Assembly (NCBI GenBank): GCA_963669315.1
Contig: OY770021.1
Coordinates: 930,001-994,000 of the forward strand
Direction of reading: 5' to 3'
From: SZUA-547 sp963669315
Lineage (GTDB): Bacteria; Pseudomonadota; Alphaproteobacteria; Rhodobacterales; Rhodobacteraceae
Length of the DNA: 64,000 nt
Positions 42,397-50,198 of the stretch are shown piece by piece (the stretch's first letter is position 1; each line of letters begins with the position of its first letter). The notes under the pieces were generated by a model. It was not told the DNA's origin. It worked only from the letters and a program-made list of their open reading frames with translations, and did no database searches. Position numbers and translations under genes: made by a program.

Positions 42397-42698
42397 GTTC
42401 CATCCCGATTTCGCCCAAAGTCCGATGACCCAGTGTCGTAAAGGCGAGCGCGTTTCGGGTTAGTCCGTTGGCCGCGATTCGCCAATGGGTGGGACGCAAC
42501 TATCGGCTACTGGCGCCACTCCTCCGCATATTCGCTCGCAAAATGTACACTGGGGCTTTTCAAAAAAAATGTTTGAACTGCTCGTAGGCTCCTCGAATGC
42601 GTGCTGACGCTTGAAAGCGAGCCGGTCGATCCGAGGTTCTAAAGTTCTGCACCGGACGTTTGTCGATCGTCAGGATTCGGCCGTTTTGCTGACTCCAC
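42397..42698. other. Gap upstream of the DUF4178 operon
   Basis: About 300 bp that should include the DUF4178 operon promoter on the minus strand. Nothing else recognised. Confidence 0.4.
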
Positions 42699-42848
42699 GA
42701 CGCCGACCGCCACGGCGCGCTGGTCGTTCCCGCTGACGTGATTCCAGGGCTGAAAGACGCGATCGAAAAGGTCGTCGCGATCGAGCAGATCATTCTCGGC
42801 CCCGCCCGCGAGCCGGGTTTCGACATCGAGAAACTGGAAGCGGCCTAG
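42699..42848 (+). pseudogene. 3' remnant of an RraA-like gene
   Basis: About 49 codons before TAG at 42846-42848 read DADRHGALVVPADVIPGLKD then REPGFDIEKLEAA, resembling the C terminus of RraA-like/HMG aldolase-family proteins (D..G.LVIP...). No 5' part is present. It stands beside an IS5 remnant, so it is probably a rearrangement scar. Confidence 0.55.
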
Positions 42849-42871
42849 TCCGAAATTGGGAAATCGAGGAC

Positions 42872-43210
42872 GTGAGAACGAGGGCGGGTGTCGATTGGGT
42901 TCGCTTCAGATCGGGCGTGTCTGACGATACTGGCATGGCCGCAGGCCATCTGCTGGCTGACCGCGCCTTGGACGCTGATTGGCGGCAAACGGCACTGGCT
43001 GGTCGGGGTATATTTCCGGTGATTCCGCCCAAGTCGAGCCGCCGTTTTCCGGCTGACATCGACAAGGATACTTACAGATTGCGACACCTGATTGAGAACT
43101 ACTCCGGTAATGGCAAGGAAACCAAAGGCATCGCTTTGGGGCCAAGCAAAACCGACCAGAGATTCAAGGCGTGCATATCGATAGCGGCGACGCTCACTCA
43201 CATCAGATGA
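42872..43210 (+). pseudogene. IS5-family transposase, C-terminal remnant
   Basis: The frame has a degraded IS5/IS427 pattern: HLLADRALDADWRQTALAGRG, PVIPPKSSRRFPADIDKDTYR, RHLIENYSGNG and DQRFKACISIAATLTHIR. Intact relatives read LADKAYDADWLR...IPGRKSR..., RNRIE.MFGRLKDWRR, and AIALAATV. The key catalytic Glu region is damaged, so it is a dead remnant. Confidence 0.65.
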
Positions 43211-43230
43211 ACTTCAACAAACCCTAATCG

Positions 43231-44442
43231 TTAACAGCGAAGCAGCGATTTGAGGTTGGTCGCTTCGTCTGCGACAGCTTCGGGCGGCGGCGATTTACCG
43301 TCCGCAATCATCCGGCGTGCGATCGAAAACGTTCTGGGGTCGTTGATGACTTCGACCGCTCGCAAACCGTCGGGTCCGTAAAGCCAGAAAGAGACGGCGC
43401 CCGCTTTCGGCCCCGGTCTCTCGGCGATCATATCGGACGGATCTCCCAATCCGACGATTTGAACTGTGGAATCGAACTGATCCGACCAGAAGGTTGGCGT
43501 CGGTTGATAGGGAGCCGCTGCGCCCAGAATATTCGCGGCCACCGCCTCCGCCTGATCGATGGCGTTCTGAGCGCTCTCAAGTCGAATGCGCCGCCCAAGA
43601 TAGGGAAAGCTGGCGCAATCGCCCGCGGCCCAGATCGCAGGATGGGGCGTGCGGCCGAACTCATCAGTCCGGATTCCGTTCTCGATATCGAGGCCCGCCT
43701 CCGCGGCGAGGCCCACATTCGGTTGGGCGCCGACGCCAACAATTGCGATGTCGATATCCAGCACGGTTCCATCGCCGAGCGTGGCGCGTTCGACGCGGTC
43801 CTCGCCCTCAAGCGCCGTCAGGCCGACGCCCTCTCGTATATCGACGCCCTCGGCGCGATGGAGGGTGCGCACGGTGTTCGACAAGGCCGGTGACGCCACT
43901 CGCTGCAGGATCCTTTCGCCAAGTTCGACAACGGTGACGGAAAGGCCGGATTGCGCGGCGGTCGCCGCTGTCTCCAGCCCGATATACCCTCCGCCGATCA
44001 CAAGAAGCCTTCGCCCCGACTGCAGTTCACCACGCAAAGCCTCGGCGTCCTCTATCGAGCGAAGCGTGTGTACGCCCACCAGATCCCCGCCGATGGCGCC
44101 CGGCAAGGATCGCGCTGTCGCGCCGGTCGCGAAGACGAGGTGATCGTAAGAGACTCGCTCCCCACCCACGATCAAATCGCCGGCAATCGGATCAATGCGT
44201 TCGACCTCGGTCGAAAGTCGCAGATCGATGTCGTTTTCAGTATAGAAATCCGCCGGGCGGATCGCGACCTCCCCTGCCCCCGCGCTGGTCAGAAGAAACT
44301 TCTTCGAGAGAGGCGGGCGCTCATAGGGCGGCGCGCTTTCGCGAGAGAACATCGTAATGCGCCCGTCAAAGCCCAGCGCGCGCAAACGCGCGACCAGCGA
44401 GACGGCCGCCTGGCCGCCCCCGACCGCGGCAATGTGAGTCAT
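43231..44442 (-). CDS. FAD-dependent ferredoxin reductase (MocF-like)
   Basis: 403 residues. FAD site VGGGQAAVSLVARLRALGFDG with ERPPLSKKFLL, NAD site LLVIGGGYIGLETAATAAQSG, and the second FAD motif IWAAGDCASFPY. The family reduces Rieske or 2Fe-2S ferredoxins for oxygenases. With the Rieske ferredoxin (45274-45588) and the desaturase-type oxygenase upstream it makes a complete three-part mono-oxygenase resembling MocD/MocE/MocF of rhizopine catabolism. Last gene of the minus-strand operon. Confidence 0.87.
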   Translation of the reverse strand: MTHIAAVGGGQAAVSLVARLRALGFDGRITMFSRESAPPYERPPLSKKFLLTSAGAGEVAIRPADFYTENDIDLRLSTEVERIDPIAGDLIVGGERVSYDHLVFATGATARSLPGAIGGDLVGVHTLRSIEDAEALRGELQSGRRLLVIGGGYIGLETAATAAQSGLSVTVVELGERILQRVASPALSNTVRTLHRAEGVDIREGVGLTALEGEDRVERATLGDGTVLDIDIAIVGVGAQPNVGLAAEAGLDIENGIRTDEFGRTPHPAIWAAGDCASFPYLGRRIRLESAQNAIDQAEAVAANILGAAAPYQPTPTFWSDQFDSTVQIVGLGDPSDMIAERPGPKAGAVSFWLYGPDGLRAVEVINDPRTFSIARRMIADGKSPPPEAVADEATNLKSLLRC

Positions 44443-44453
44443 CGTCCGGCTTC

Positions 44454-45269
44454 CTAACTCAACGCTTTCACAAAAGCGTCAAACTCCTCGTCCGCCAGCG
44501 TCGCCTTTTCTTTCGGACCCGGATAATCGCCGCTCTCGGCGGCTTCCCTGAAAGCCGTAAGCGCTGCGCGGCGCTCCGCCTTGATCTTCTGCTCAAGCCT
44601 GTAGATGTCGCCGAAGGCGCGCGCATGGCGGGGACTTTCCGGTTGTTCGCCGCAGATATCGTTCTGAAACAGATAAATGATGTCCGCGCCAGAGCCAGAG
44701 CCGAGTGAGCTGGTGATCAGGCTGGTGCGCTTGGTGATTTCCGTCATGACCCGGTCGCAAATCACCTCCGCCTCGACCGAGAACGCGCCTGCATCCTCCA
44801 TCCGGCGGAATGCGTCCCACAGCTCAATCGCCTCGTCCGCTTTGCGCCCGACCGCGCGAAGGCCGCCCCGCCAGGTCGACTTTCGGGGCACGAGACCAAG
44901 ATGGCACATGACCGGGATTTCCTCCCGCGCCAGCAGTTCCACGATATGAGGGCCCCGCGCGGTGTAAACCGAATCCGCGCCGTCCTTCATCGCGGCGAAC
45001 GCAGCGTCCAGAACCGCCGTCTCGGACGGGTGGTCCGGCAGGCCGATAGCGGCGGTGAAGAACATGTTGGGCGCGCCTTCACGCACGGCGGCGGTGTTCT
45101 GGGCGTTGCCCATAATCAGGTCGAGACCTGCATCGGCCGCCGCCGCCGCCTCCTCTGCGCTGTTCGCGGTCGTCTGTGTCAGCTTGCGCACGCCCTTCAG
45201 CGCACGCAGATCGGCAGCCGTGTGGTTGCGAAGCGAGAACTTCGCGTCCCAATCGTAGATACGTTTCAT
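44454..45269 (-). CDS. TIM-barrel enzyme related to PanB (ketopantoate hydroxymethyltransferase)
   Basis: 271 residues from ATG 45269-45267. PanB-like elements: LIMGNAQNTAAV, ADSVYTARGPHIVELLAREEIPVMCHLGLVPRKSTWRGGLRAVGR, RMEDAGAFSVEAEVICDRVMTEITKRTSL, SLGSGSGADIIYLFQNDICG. The match to housekeeping PanB is distant, and the operon context argues for a catabolic C1 or aldol-type reaction instead of pantothenate synthesis. It lies between the ferredoxin reductase and ferredoxin genes. Substrate unknown. Confidence 0.72.
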   Translation of the reverse strand: MKRIYDWDAKFSLRNHTAADLRALKGVRKLTQTTANSAEEAAAAADAGLDLIMGNAQNTAAVREGAPNMFFTAAIGLPDHPSETAVLDAAFAAMKDGADSVYTARGPHIVELLAREEIPVMCHLGLVPRKSTWRGGLRAVGRKADEAIELWDAFRRMEDAGAFSVEAEVICDRVMTEITKRTSLITSSLGSGSGADIIYLFQNDICGEQPESPRHARAFGDIYRLEQKIKAERRAALTAFREAAESGDYPGPKEKATLADEEFDAFVKALS

Positions 45270-45273
45270 CGCC

Positions 45274-45588
45274 CTACCCAATATCGATGAAGATGTCCGA
45301 ACCCTCGACCTTCACCAGATAGGTCTTCAGGTTCACGCAAACCGGAGAGCGCTTGGCCTCTCCGGTCCGATAGTCGAACTGCCCGTTATGCATCGGGCAT
45401 TCGATAATGTAGTCCATCACCAGACCGTCGGCGAGATGGGTTTCTTCATGGGTGCACATCCCGTCAGTGCAGAAGAACTCATCATCCGGACTGCGATAGA
45501 TCGCAAAGGTGCGGTCGCCATGATCGAAGCGGATGAGATCTTCGGTCTCGATATCATCCGCCTCGCAGGCACGAATCCAGTTGCTCAT
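45274..45588 (-). CDS. Rieske [2Fe-2S] ferredoxin (MocE-like)
   Basis: 104 residues, usual length. Rieske motifs CTH at 45-47 and CPMH at 64-67 (C-x-H ... C-x2-H), no membrane anchor. It should shuttle electrons from the reductase to the neighbouring di-iron oxygenase. Confidence 0.92.
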   Translation of the reverse strand: MSNWIRACEADDIETEDLIRFDHGDRTFAIYRSPDDEFFCTDGMCTHEETHLADGLVMDYIIECPMHNGQFDYRTGEAKRSPVCVNLKTYLVKVEGSDIFIDIG

Positions 45589-45603
45589 TTTTTCTTCAGT
45601 TCC

Positions 45604-46725
45604 TCACTCGGCGGCGACGTCGGTCGGCCGCACATAATCAGGGGTCGGATTTGCGCCCTCCGGCAGCGAGCGTTCGACATAGTAATAGGGATCGCGCCGC
45701 TGCTTGCGCATCGCGGGGATCATCTCCCGATAGGCGGTGACGGTCGATGGATAGGCAGGCGGGCAATCGTCCCTGATCTCCTCATGCAGTTCGGGCAGCG
45801 AGTAGAACGGCACCATCGGGAACATGTGATGCTCCACATGGTAGTTCATGTTTGAATAAACAAAGCGGAAGAACGGGTTCATATAGATCGTCCGCGAGTT
45901 CATCCGGTGATCGGGAATGTCCTCGGCCAGCCCCGCGTGCTGGGTCGCCGACATGATGTGATGCAGCCAGGAACCGTAGAATGTCGGCAATCCGATCAGC
46001 ATCAGCGGCAGCCAACTCGCCGTCGCGATCGACGCGCCGACCACGGTAAGCAAAATCGCTGAATGCGCACGCGCGGCCCAGAACGCCTTGGGCCGGTCCG
46101 CCTCGAACAGAAAATCCTTCTCATCCTCGGTCAGCACGCCGATCGTCAGTCGCGCCATTTTCTGCAACTCGGCCCAGCCGGTCTTGAGATTGAAGAGATT
46201 CAGGACGATCCCGAAGATGCTGGGCGGGCGTGGAAACGCAATCTCAGGGTCCCTGCCAACGACGACGGTGTCGGTGTGATGGCGCGTATGGCTCCAGCGC
46301 CAGAGATAGGGATTCTTGAGCGCCATAAACGATGCGACCTGATAGAATAAACTGTTCAGCCAGCGCGTCCTGAAAACGGTTCCGTGTGAACATTCGTGCC
46401 AGCGGCTGTCCGCGCAAGAGCCGTAAAAGACGCCGTAGGCGAGCGCCGCCGGAACAGCCCACCAGCTTCCCCAAGCCAGAACAAGCCAGATCCCGGTCGC
46501 CATCACCAGTCCGAGCCAGAGTCCATAGTTGATCAGGCCAGGGCGGTCCGAGCGCCGCATCAACTCTTTCATCCGCTTCCGCGGAATGGAAGTGCTGTAC
46601 CATTCCTTCGGCGCAAAGCCCGGGCCTGAATCCGCGCCCGTCAGGCTGTAGTCGCGCCATTGCAGAATTTCGGTCATAGCATCCACATTTGTTTCGCCAT
46701 CACTGATGCCCGCATGGTTGGCCAT
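45604..46725 (-). CDS. Fatty-acid-desaturase-type di-iron mono-oxygenase (MocD-like)
   Basis: 373 residues from ATG 46725; an internal ATG at 46677 (MTEILQWRDYS) is also possible, and neither has a strong ribosome site. Three histidine boxes: WHECSHG, HTRHH and HVEHH. Membrane helices lie at GLWLGLVMATGIWLVLAWGSWW, YQVASFMAL and SAILLTVVGASIATASWLPLML. This membrane class hydroxylates alkyl chains or O-demethylates small compounds such as 3-O-methyl-scyllo-inosamine. First gene of the four-gene operon. A perfect palindrome in the promoter region is a likely regulator site. Confidence 0.85.
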   Translation of the reverse strand: MANHAGISDGETNVDAMTEILQWRDYSLTGADSGPGFAPKEWYSTSIPRKRMKELMRRSDRPGLINYGLWLGLVMATGIWLVLAWGSWWAVPAALAYGVFYGSCADSRWHECSHGTVFRTRWLNSLFYQVASFMALKNPYLWRWSHTRHHTDTVVVGRDPEIAFPRPPSIFGIVLNLFNLKTGWAELQKMARLTIGVLTEDEKDFLFEADRPKAFWAARAHSAILLTVVGASIATASWLPLMLIGLPTFYGSWLHHIMSATQHAGLAEDIPDHRMNSRTIYMNPFFRFVYSNMNYHVEHHMFPMVPFYSLPELHEEIRDDCPPAYPSTVTAYREMIPAMRKQRRDPYYYVERSLPEGANPTPDYVRPTDVAAE

Positions 46726-46785
46726 GTCCTGCGACCCGTCAATTCCGACTTGATGGTTTCTATCATTTCTCTCATGAACGCCGCT

Positions 46786-46803
46786 CAATAGTTGATGCTA
46801 TTG
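46786..46803. promoter_or_regulatory. LacI-type operator candidate
   Basis: CAATAGTTGATGCTATTG, arms CAATAG/CTATTG with a 6-bp centre. It lies upstream of the oxygenase operon and of the truncated lacI. Confidence 0.45.
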
Positions 46804-46818
46804 ATCAGGAGGCGTCTA

Positions 46819-46950
46819 ATGCGCCGGACGACGCTCCACGACATCGCCAAAGAAGCAGGCGTGGGCGTCTCGCCGGTGGATCGCGCCTATACCGACCACG
46901 CAGGACGTCACCCGCAAATCTCTAAACGTCAACGGGTCACGCCTGAGAAC
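46819..46950 (+). pseudogene. Truncated LacI-type regulator, N-terminal HTH only
   Basis: AGGAGG lies 7 bases before ATG 46819, and the first residues MRRTTLHDIAKEAGVGVSPV are a LacI helix-turn-helix start. The hinge (DRAYTDHAGRHPQISKRQRV) is degraded and the frame runs into the antisense of the next lacI gene. Probably a relic of a duplicated or exchanged regulator. Confidence 0.6.
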
Positions 46951-46953
46951 GTC

Positions 46954-47991
46954 TCAGCCGAACACAGAACCACCGATATTCTCGCGCGTGATGACTTCGA
47001 TCGGAACTGTTTCCGGCGAGTGAGCCCGGCCCTCAAGTCGTGCAATCAACGCCTGCACCGCCTGATCCGATGCGCGGCGCATATTCTGATGCAGAATGAT
47101 GTCCATACTGCCATCCAACAAATATGTTTTGGTCTTGGGCGTCAGGTTATGGCCGAAAAACGTGACGTCCGCGGTCTTGCCGGCCTCCTGCAACGCATGC
47201 ACGACGCCTTCGTTGCCGCCACCCACATTGTAAACACCGGTGATCTGCGGATGTTCCTCCAACAACCTGAGAATTGTTCGATAGTTGCCGTCGATATCGT
47301 CGTGCCCACTGTAGGTTCCCAAAACCTCTATGTCGGGAAATTCACGACGCAGCAGAGCGCGGAACCCCATCTCTCGATCCTCGTGCGAGCGGTACAATTG
47401 GCCGCCAGATATCACGACAACCCTGCCCCGCCGGCCGATCATCTGTCCCAACAAAATTCCGGCGGTTCTGCCGGCCGCCCGGTTATCGATGCCGACGAAA
47501 CCGGCCAGCGCGCTGCAATGCATGTTCGAGACCAAGGCGATGCACGGTATCTTCAGTTCCTCCAGTTCTTCAACCGCATCGCGGACGCGCGGATCCTCCA
47601 ACGCCTGGAAGGCGATTCCATCCACGCCCTGCCCTGAGCAGGCCCGAAGCTTGCGCGCCAGAATCGCCGGTTCCATTTTTTCCGTGAACACGCATTCGAT
47701 GGTCGCTGCGCCCATGGCGCCGACCTCCTGAAAACAGGCTGCGAGATACTCCGTCGACGGTCCGGCCTCGTCAGGCAGGAATACCTTCAGACGCCACGGT
47801 CTATCGGGTACGACCGCCTGCGCGCCGGATTCAATCGCCGCTTTCGCCTGTTCAACCCGCTGACGCGTCGCGGCGCTGACATGCGGTCGATTATTGAGGA
47901 CTCTGTCGACCGTTGCGGTGCCGACACCGGCCAGTCGCGCGATCTCAGCAACCCGCGCGCGACGAGGAACTACGATATTCGCGTTCGCCAA
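46954..47991 (-). CDS. LacI-family transcriptional regulator
   Basis: 345 residues. HTH at the N terminus (ARVAEIARLAGVGTATVDRVLNNRPHVSAATRQRVEQA) and a periplasmic-binding-type sensor domain (GQGVDGIAFQALEDPRVRD, GFVGIDNRAAGRTAGILLGQMIGRRGRVVVISG, GVYNVGGGNEGVVHAL). It stands between the Moc-like operon and the TRAP/dehydrogenase genes, so it could control either. The inducer is likely a sugar, inositol or amino-sugar (inference). Confidence 0.9.
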   Translation of the reverse strand: MANANIVVPRRARVAEIARLAGVGTATVDRVLNNRPHVSAATRQRVEQAKAAIESGAQAVVPDRPWRLKVFLPDEAGPSTEYLAACFQEVGAMGAATIECVFTEKMEPAILARKLRACSGQGVDGIAFQALEDPRVRDAVEELEELKIPCIALVSNMHCSALAGFVGIDNRAAGRTAGILLGQMIGRRGRVVVISGGQLYRSHEDREMGFRALLRREFPDIEVLGTYSGHDDIDGNYRTILRLLEEHPQITGVYNVGGGNEGVVHALQEAGKTADVTFFGHNLTPKTKTYLLDGSMDIILHQNMRRASDQAVQALIARLEGRAHSPETVPIEVITRENIGGSVFG

Positions 47992-48461
47992 ACCCTTCTC
48001 CCCAGATCCGCCGTCGAAGCGCGAAGCTTAATGCATAGTTTGGCATCAAAAAAAATCAATTTCGCTCAGTTGATGTATTTATCTTGTTTGCGGAACCGAC
48101 TCGCCTGAAGCTATCGGCAAGCAAGAGAGCGCAAAGCGCCGCTTGGGGGGAGATCGCTGAATCTTGGTTTGCATGCCAGATTTGCAGTACCGGCTCATAT
48201 ACCGGGACCAGATGGCGACGTCAGGGTCCCCAACCATGCCTGACGCCTCGGATGCATTCGCCAATCGGGCCCCTGCGCGCCGGACTCTGAGCGAGATGCA
48301 CAGCGACGACATGATCACCGGGATCGCGCGCAAGAAGTTTTCATTGTTTGACGACGGAGGCTGAATTCGGGCGATCGCACTGATCGGTGGACGAGGAACA
48401 TAGAAATATCGGCCACCACACGACGTCTAATCATTCGAAAACCTAAGGGAGGAAAGTAAGA
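47992..48461. other. Regulatory gap between lacI and the TRAP operon
   Basis: 470 bp. An imperfect dyad ATCAA-N10-TTGAT at about 48056-48075 contains AGTTGATG, also found in the operator at 46786-46803. Short frames at 48164-48364 and elsewhere show no recognisable protein. The promoter of the TRAP genes should be here. Confidence 0.4.
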
Positions 48462-49487
48462 ATGAAATCTGCAACCAAGGCCATGCTGGGCGCCGCTGCG
48501 CTGTCAGTTCTCGCCGGACCTGCGCTCAGCGCCGATCACAAACTGCGCATTCAGACGCATTTCAATGCTGAGTCTACGCCAGGAAAGCTGATCAACCGGT
48601 TCATCGACGAAGTGCAGACGATGTCCGACGGCGCTCTGGAGATCCAGATGCACTTCTCATCGGAAGTGGTCGCGCAGAACGAAGTTATGGGCGCCGCGGC
48701 TCAGGGCATTCTTGACTGCGACATGGGTGGCATTACCGGTCAGGTCGGCAAAGACGCCGGCTGGCAGCTGGCAGGCGACATCATGGGCGGCTATGACACC
48801 CCCTATCAGTACCTGGCGTGGCTGGACCATGGCGGTGGACGCGAGGTGGTGCAGAGCCAGCTTTACGATGCCCGGGATATGCACCTTGTCGGCTTCTGGC
48901 TGCAGGGCCATGAATCCCTGTCATCGACTGCGCCGCTGGCGGGTTTCGACGACCTGAAGGACTGGAAATTCCGCTCTCCGCCGGGTCTTGAGACCGAAAT
49001 CTTCGGCTCTTTCGGCGCCAAACCGGTCGTGATGGACTTCGGTGAGGTTCCGAACGCGCTTCGCACTGGCATCGTCGACGGCGCCGACGCATCGACGTTG
49101 AACACCAACCACTTCTCACTTGGTCTGTTCGATATCGCCAAGCATGCGACCTTCCCGGGCTTCCACTCGATGCCGTCCGAGCAGCTCTCCTGCAACAAGA
49201 AGTCTTGGGAGAAGCTTCCGGCAAGCATTCAGAAAATGATCGAGGTTTCTCTGAAGGGCATTGCACTCGACCTCGCGCTACTCACCGAGATCCGCGATGC
49301 CGAGGCTGCCGTCGACCTGACGAACATGGGCGTCACGCTGCACGATTGGTCAACCGAAGACCGCAAGACGTTCCGCGAGTTCGCACAGAGCCGTTGGGCT
49401 GACTGGGGCAACAAAACCCCTGCCGCGAAGGCGGTTATGGAAAGCCACGTCGCCTTCATGAAAAAGATCGGCCTGATCAACGAGTAA
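48462..49487 (+). CDS. TRAP transporter substrate-binding protein, DctP type
   Basis: 341 residues with signal peptide MKSATKAMLGAAALSVLAGPALSA. DctP features: HKLRIQTHFNAESTPGKLINRFIDEVQTMSDGALEIQMHF and the conserved arginine region KDWKFRSPPGLETEIFGSFGAKPVVMDFGEVPNALRTGIVDGADAS. GGGAGG lies before the ATG. Periplasmic capture of an organic acid or similar ligand. First of dctPQM. Confidence 0.93.
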   Translation: MKSATKAMLGAAALSVLAGPALSADHKLRIQTHFNAESTPGKLINRFIDEVQTMSDGALEIQMHFSSEVVAQNEVMGAAAQGILDCDMGGITGQVGKDAGWQLAGDIMGGYDTPYQYLAWLDHGGGREVVQSQLYDARDMHLVGFWLQGHESLSSTAPLAGFDDLKDWKFRSPPGLETEIFGSFGAKPVVMDFGEVPNALRTGIVDGADASTLNTNHFSLGLFDIAKHATFPGFHSMPSEQLSCNKKSWEKLPASIQKMIEVSLKGIALDLALLTEIRDAEAAVDLTNMGVTLHDWSTEDRKTFREFAQSRWADWGNKTPAAKAVMESHVAFMKKIGLINE

Positions 49488-49500
49488 CCCCTTAAAATTT

Positions 49501-49525
49501 CGGCTGGGCGTGCATCGCCCAGCCG
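49501..49525 (+). terminator. Hairpin between dctP and dctQ
   Basis: CGGCTGGGCG/CGCCCAGCCG, a 10-bp perfect stem with loop TGCAT. No T tract. Such stems after a binding-protein gene raise its message relative to the permease genes. Confidence 0.55.
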
Positions 49526-49574
49526 TATCAAAAGCCAAACGGAAAATTCAACTGCGTGGCAGCGGGGGGAAGCT

Positions 49575-50198
49575 ATGGACCGCAAAACCAAAGAGTTGAT
49601 TGAAAGCAAAGGCTTGTTCGGCGGAATTTGGGCCTATGTCACGGCGCCGCCTGACAACGAGCGCATAACCGCTGCAGACAGGATTGTGACGTTCGTATCG
49701 CGTATCGTGATGTTTTTCATCTTGGCCGGTGTATTTGTCACTTTCTATGAAGTTGTCATGAGGTACTTGTTCGGAAGCCCGACGATCTGGGTCAACGAAA
49801 TGGTCTTGTGGCTCGGAAGTATTATTTATCTGGCGTCTGGCGCTTATACGATGCAGCGTCGCGCTCACATCCGGATCACTGCGGTTTATGACATCGTTTC
49901 GAGGAACATGCGGCTTTTCTTCGATTACGTCGCGATTTTCGTCCTCGTGGTCTACGCGATGTTCATGCTTGTCGGCGCTTACGACGTCGCCTGGGAAGCC
50001 TTCATCACGTGGGAGCGTTTCGGTACGATTTTTGATCCGCCTATCCCGGCGACGGTCAAGCCGCTGGTGCTGATCGTGACGCTCGCGGTGGCGGGTCTCG
50101 CCCTCAACAATATGCTGATCGACTGGTACGGATACGGAAAAAAACAAGACGACGCGGATTCTGACGCGAACTCCAAGGCGGAGGAGGACCAGTCATGA
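49575..50198 (+). CDS. TRAP transporter small permease, DctQ type
   Basis: 207 residues, four membrane helices (FVSRIVMFFILAGVFVTFYEVVMRYLF; EMVLWLGSIIYLASGAYTM; FDYVAIFVLVVYAMFMLVGAYDV; PLVLIVTLAVAGLALNNMLIDWY). Overlaps dctM by ATGA. Confidence 0.9.
   Translation: MDRKTKELIESKGLFGGIWAYVTAPPDNERITAADRIVTFVSRIVMFFILAGVFVTFYEVVMRYLFGSPTIWVNEMVLWLGSIIYLASGAYTMQRRAHIRITAVYDIVSRNMRLFFDYVAIFVLVVYAMFMLVGAYDVAWEAFITWERFGTIFDPPIPATVKPLVLIVTLAVAGLALNNMLIDWYGYGKKQDDADSDANSKAEEDQS

Noticed and set aside
48164..48364. 66-codon open frame before the TRAP operon
   Set aside because: No recognisable family and no clear ribosome site; kept only as part of the intergenic description.
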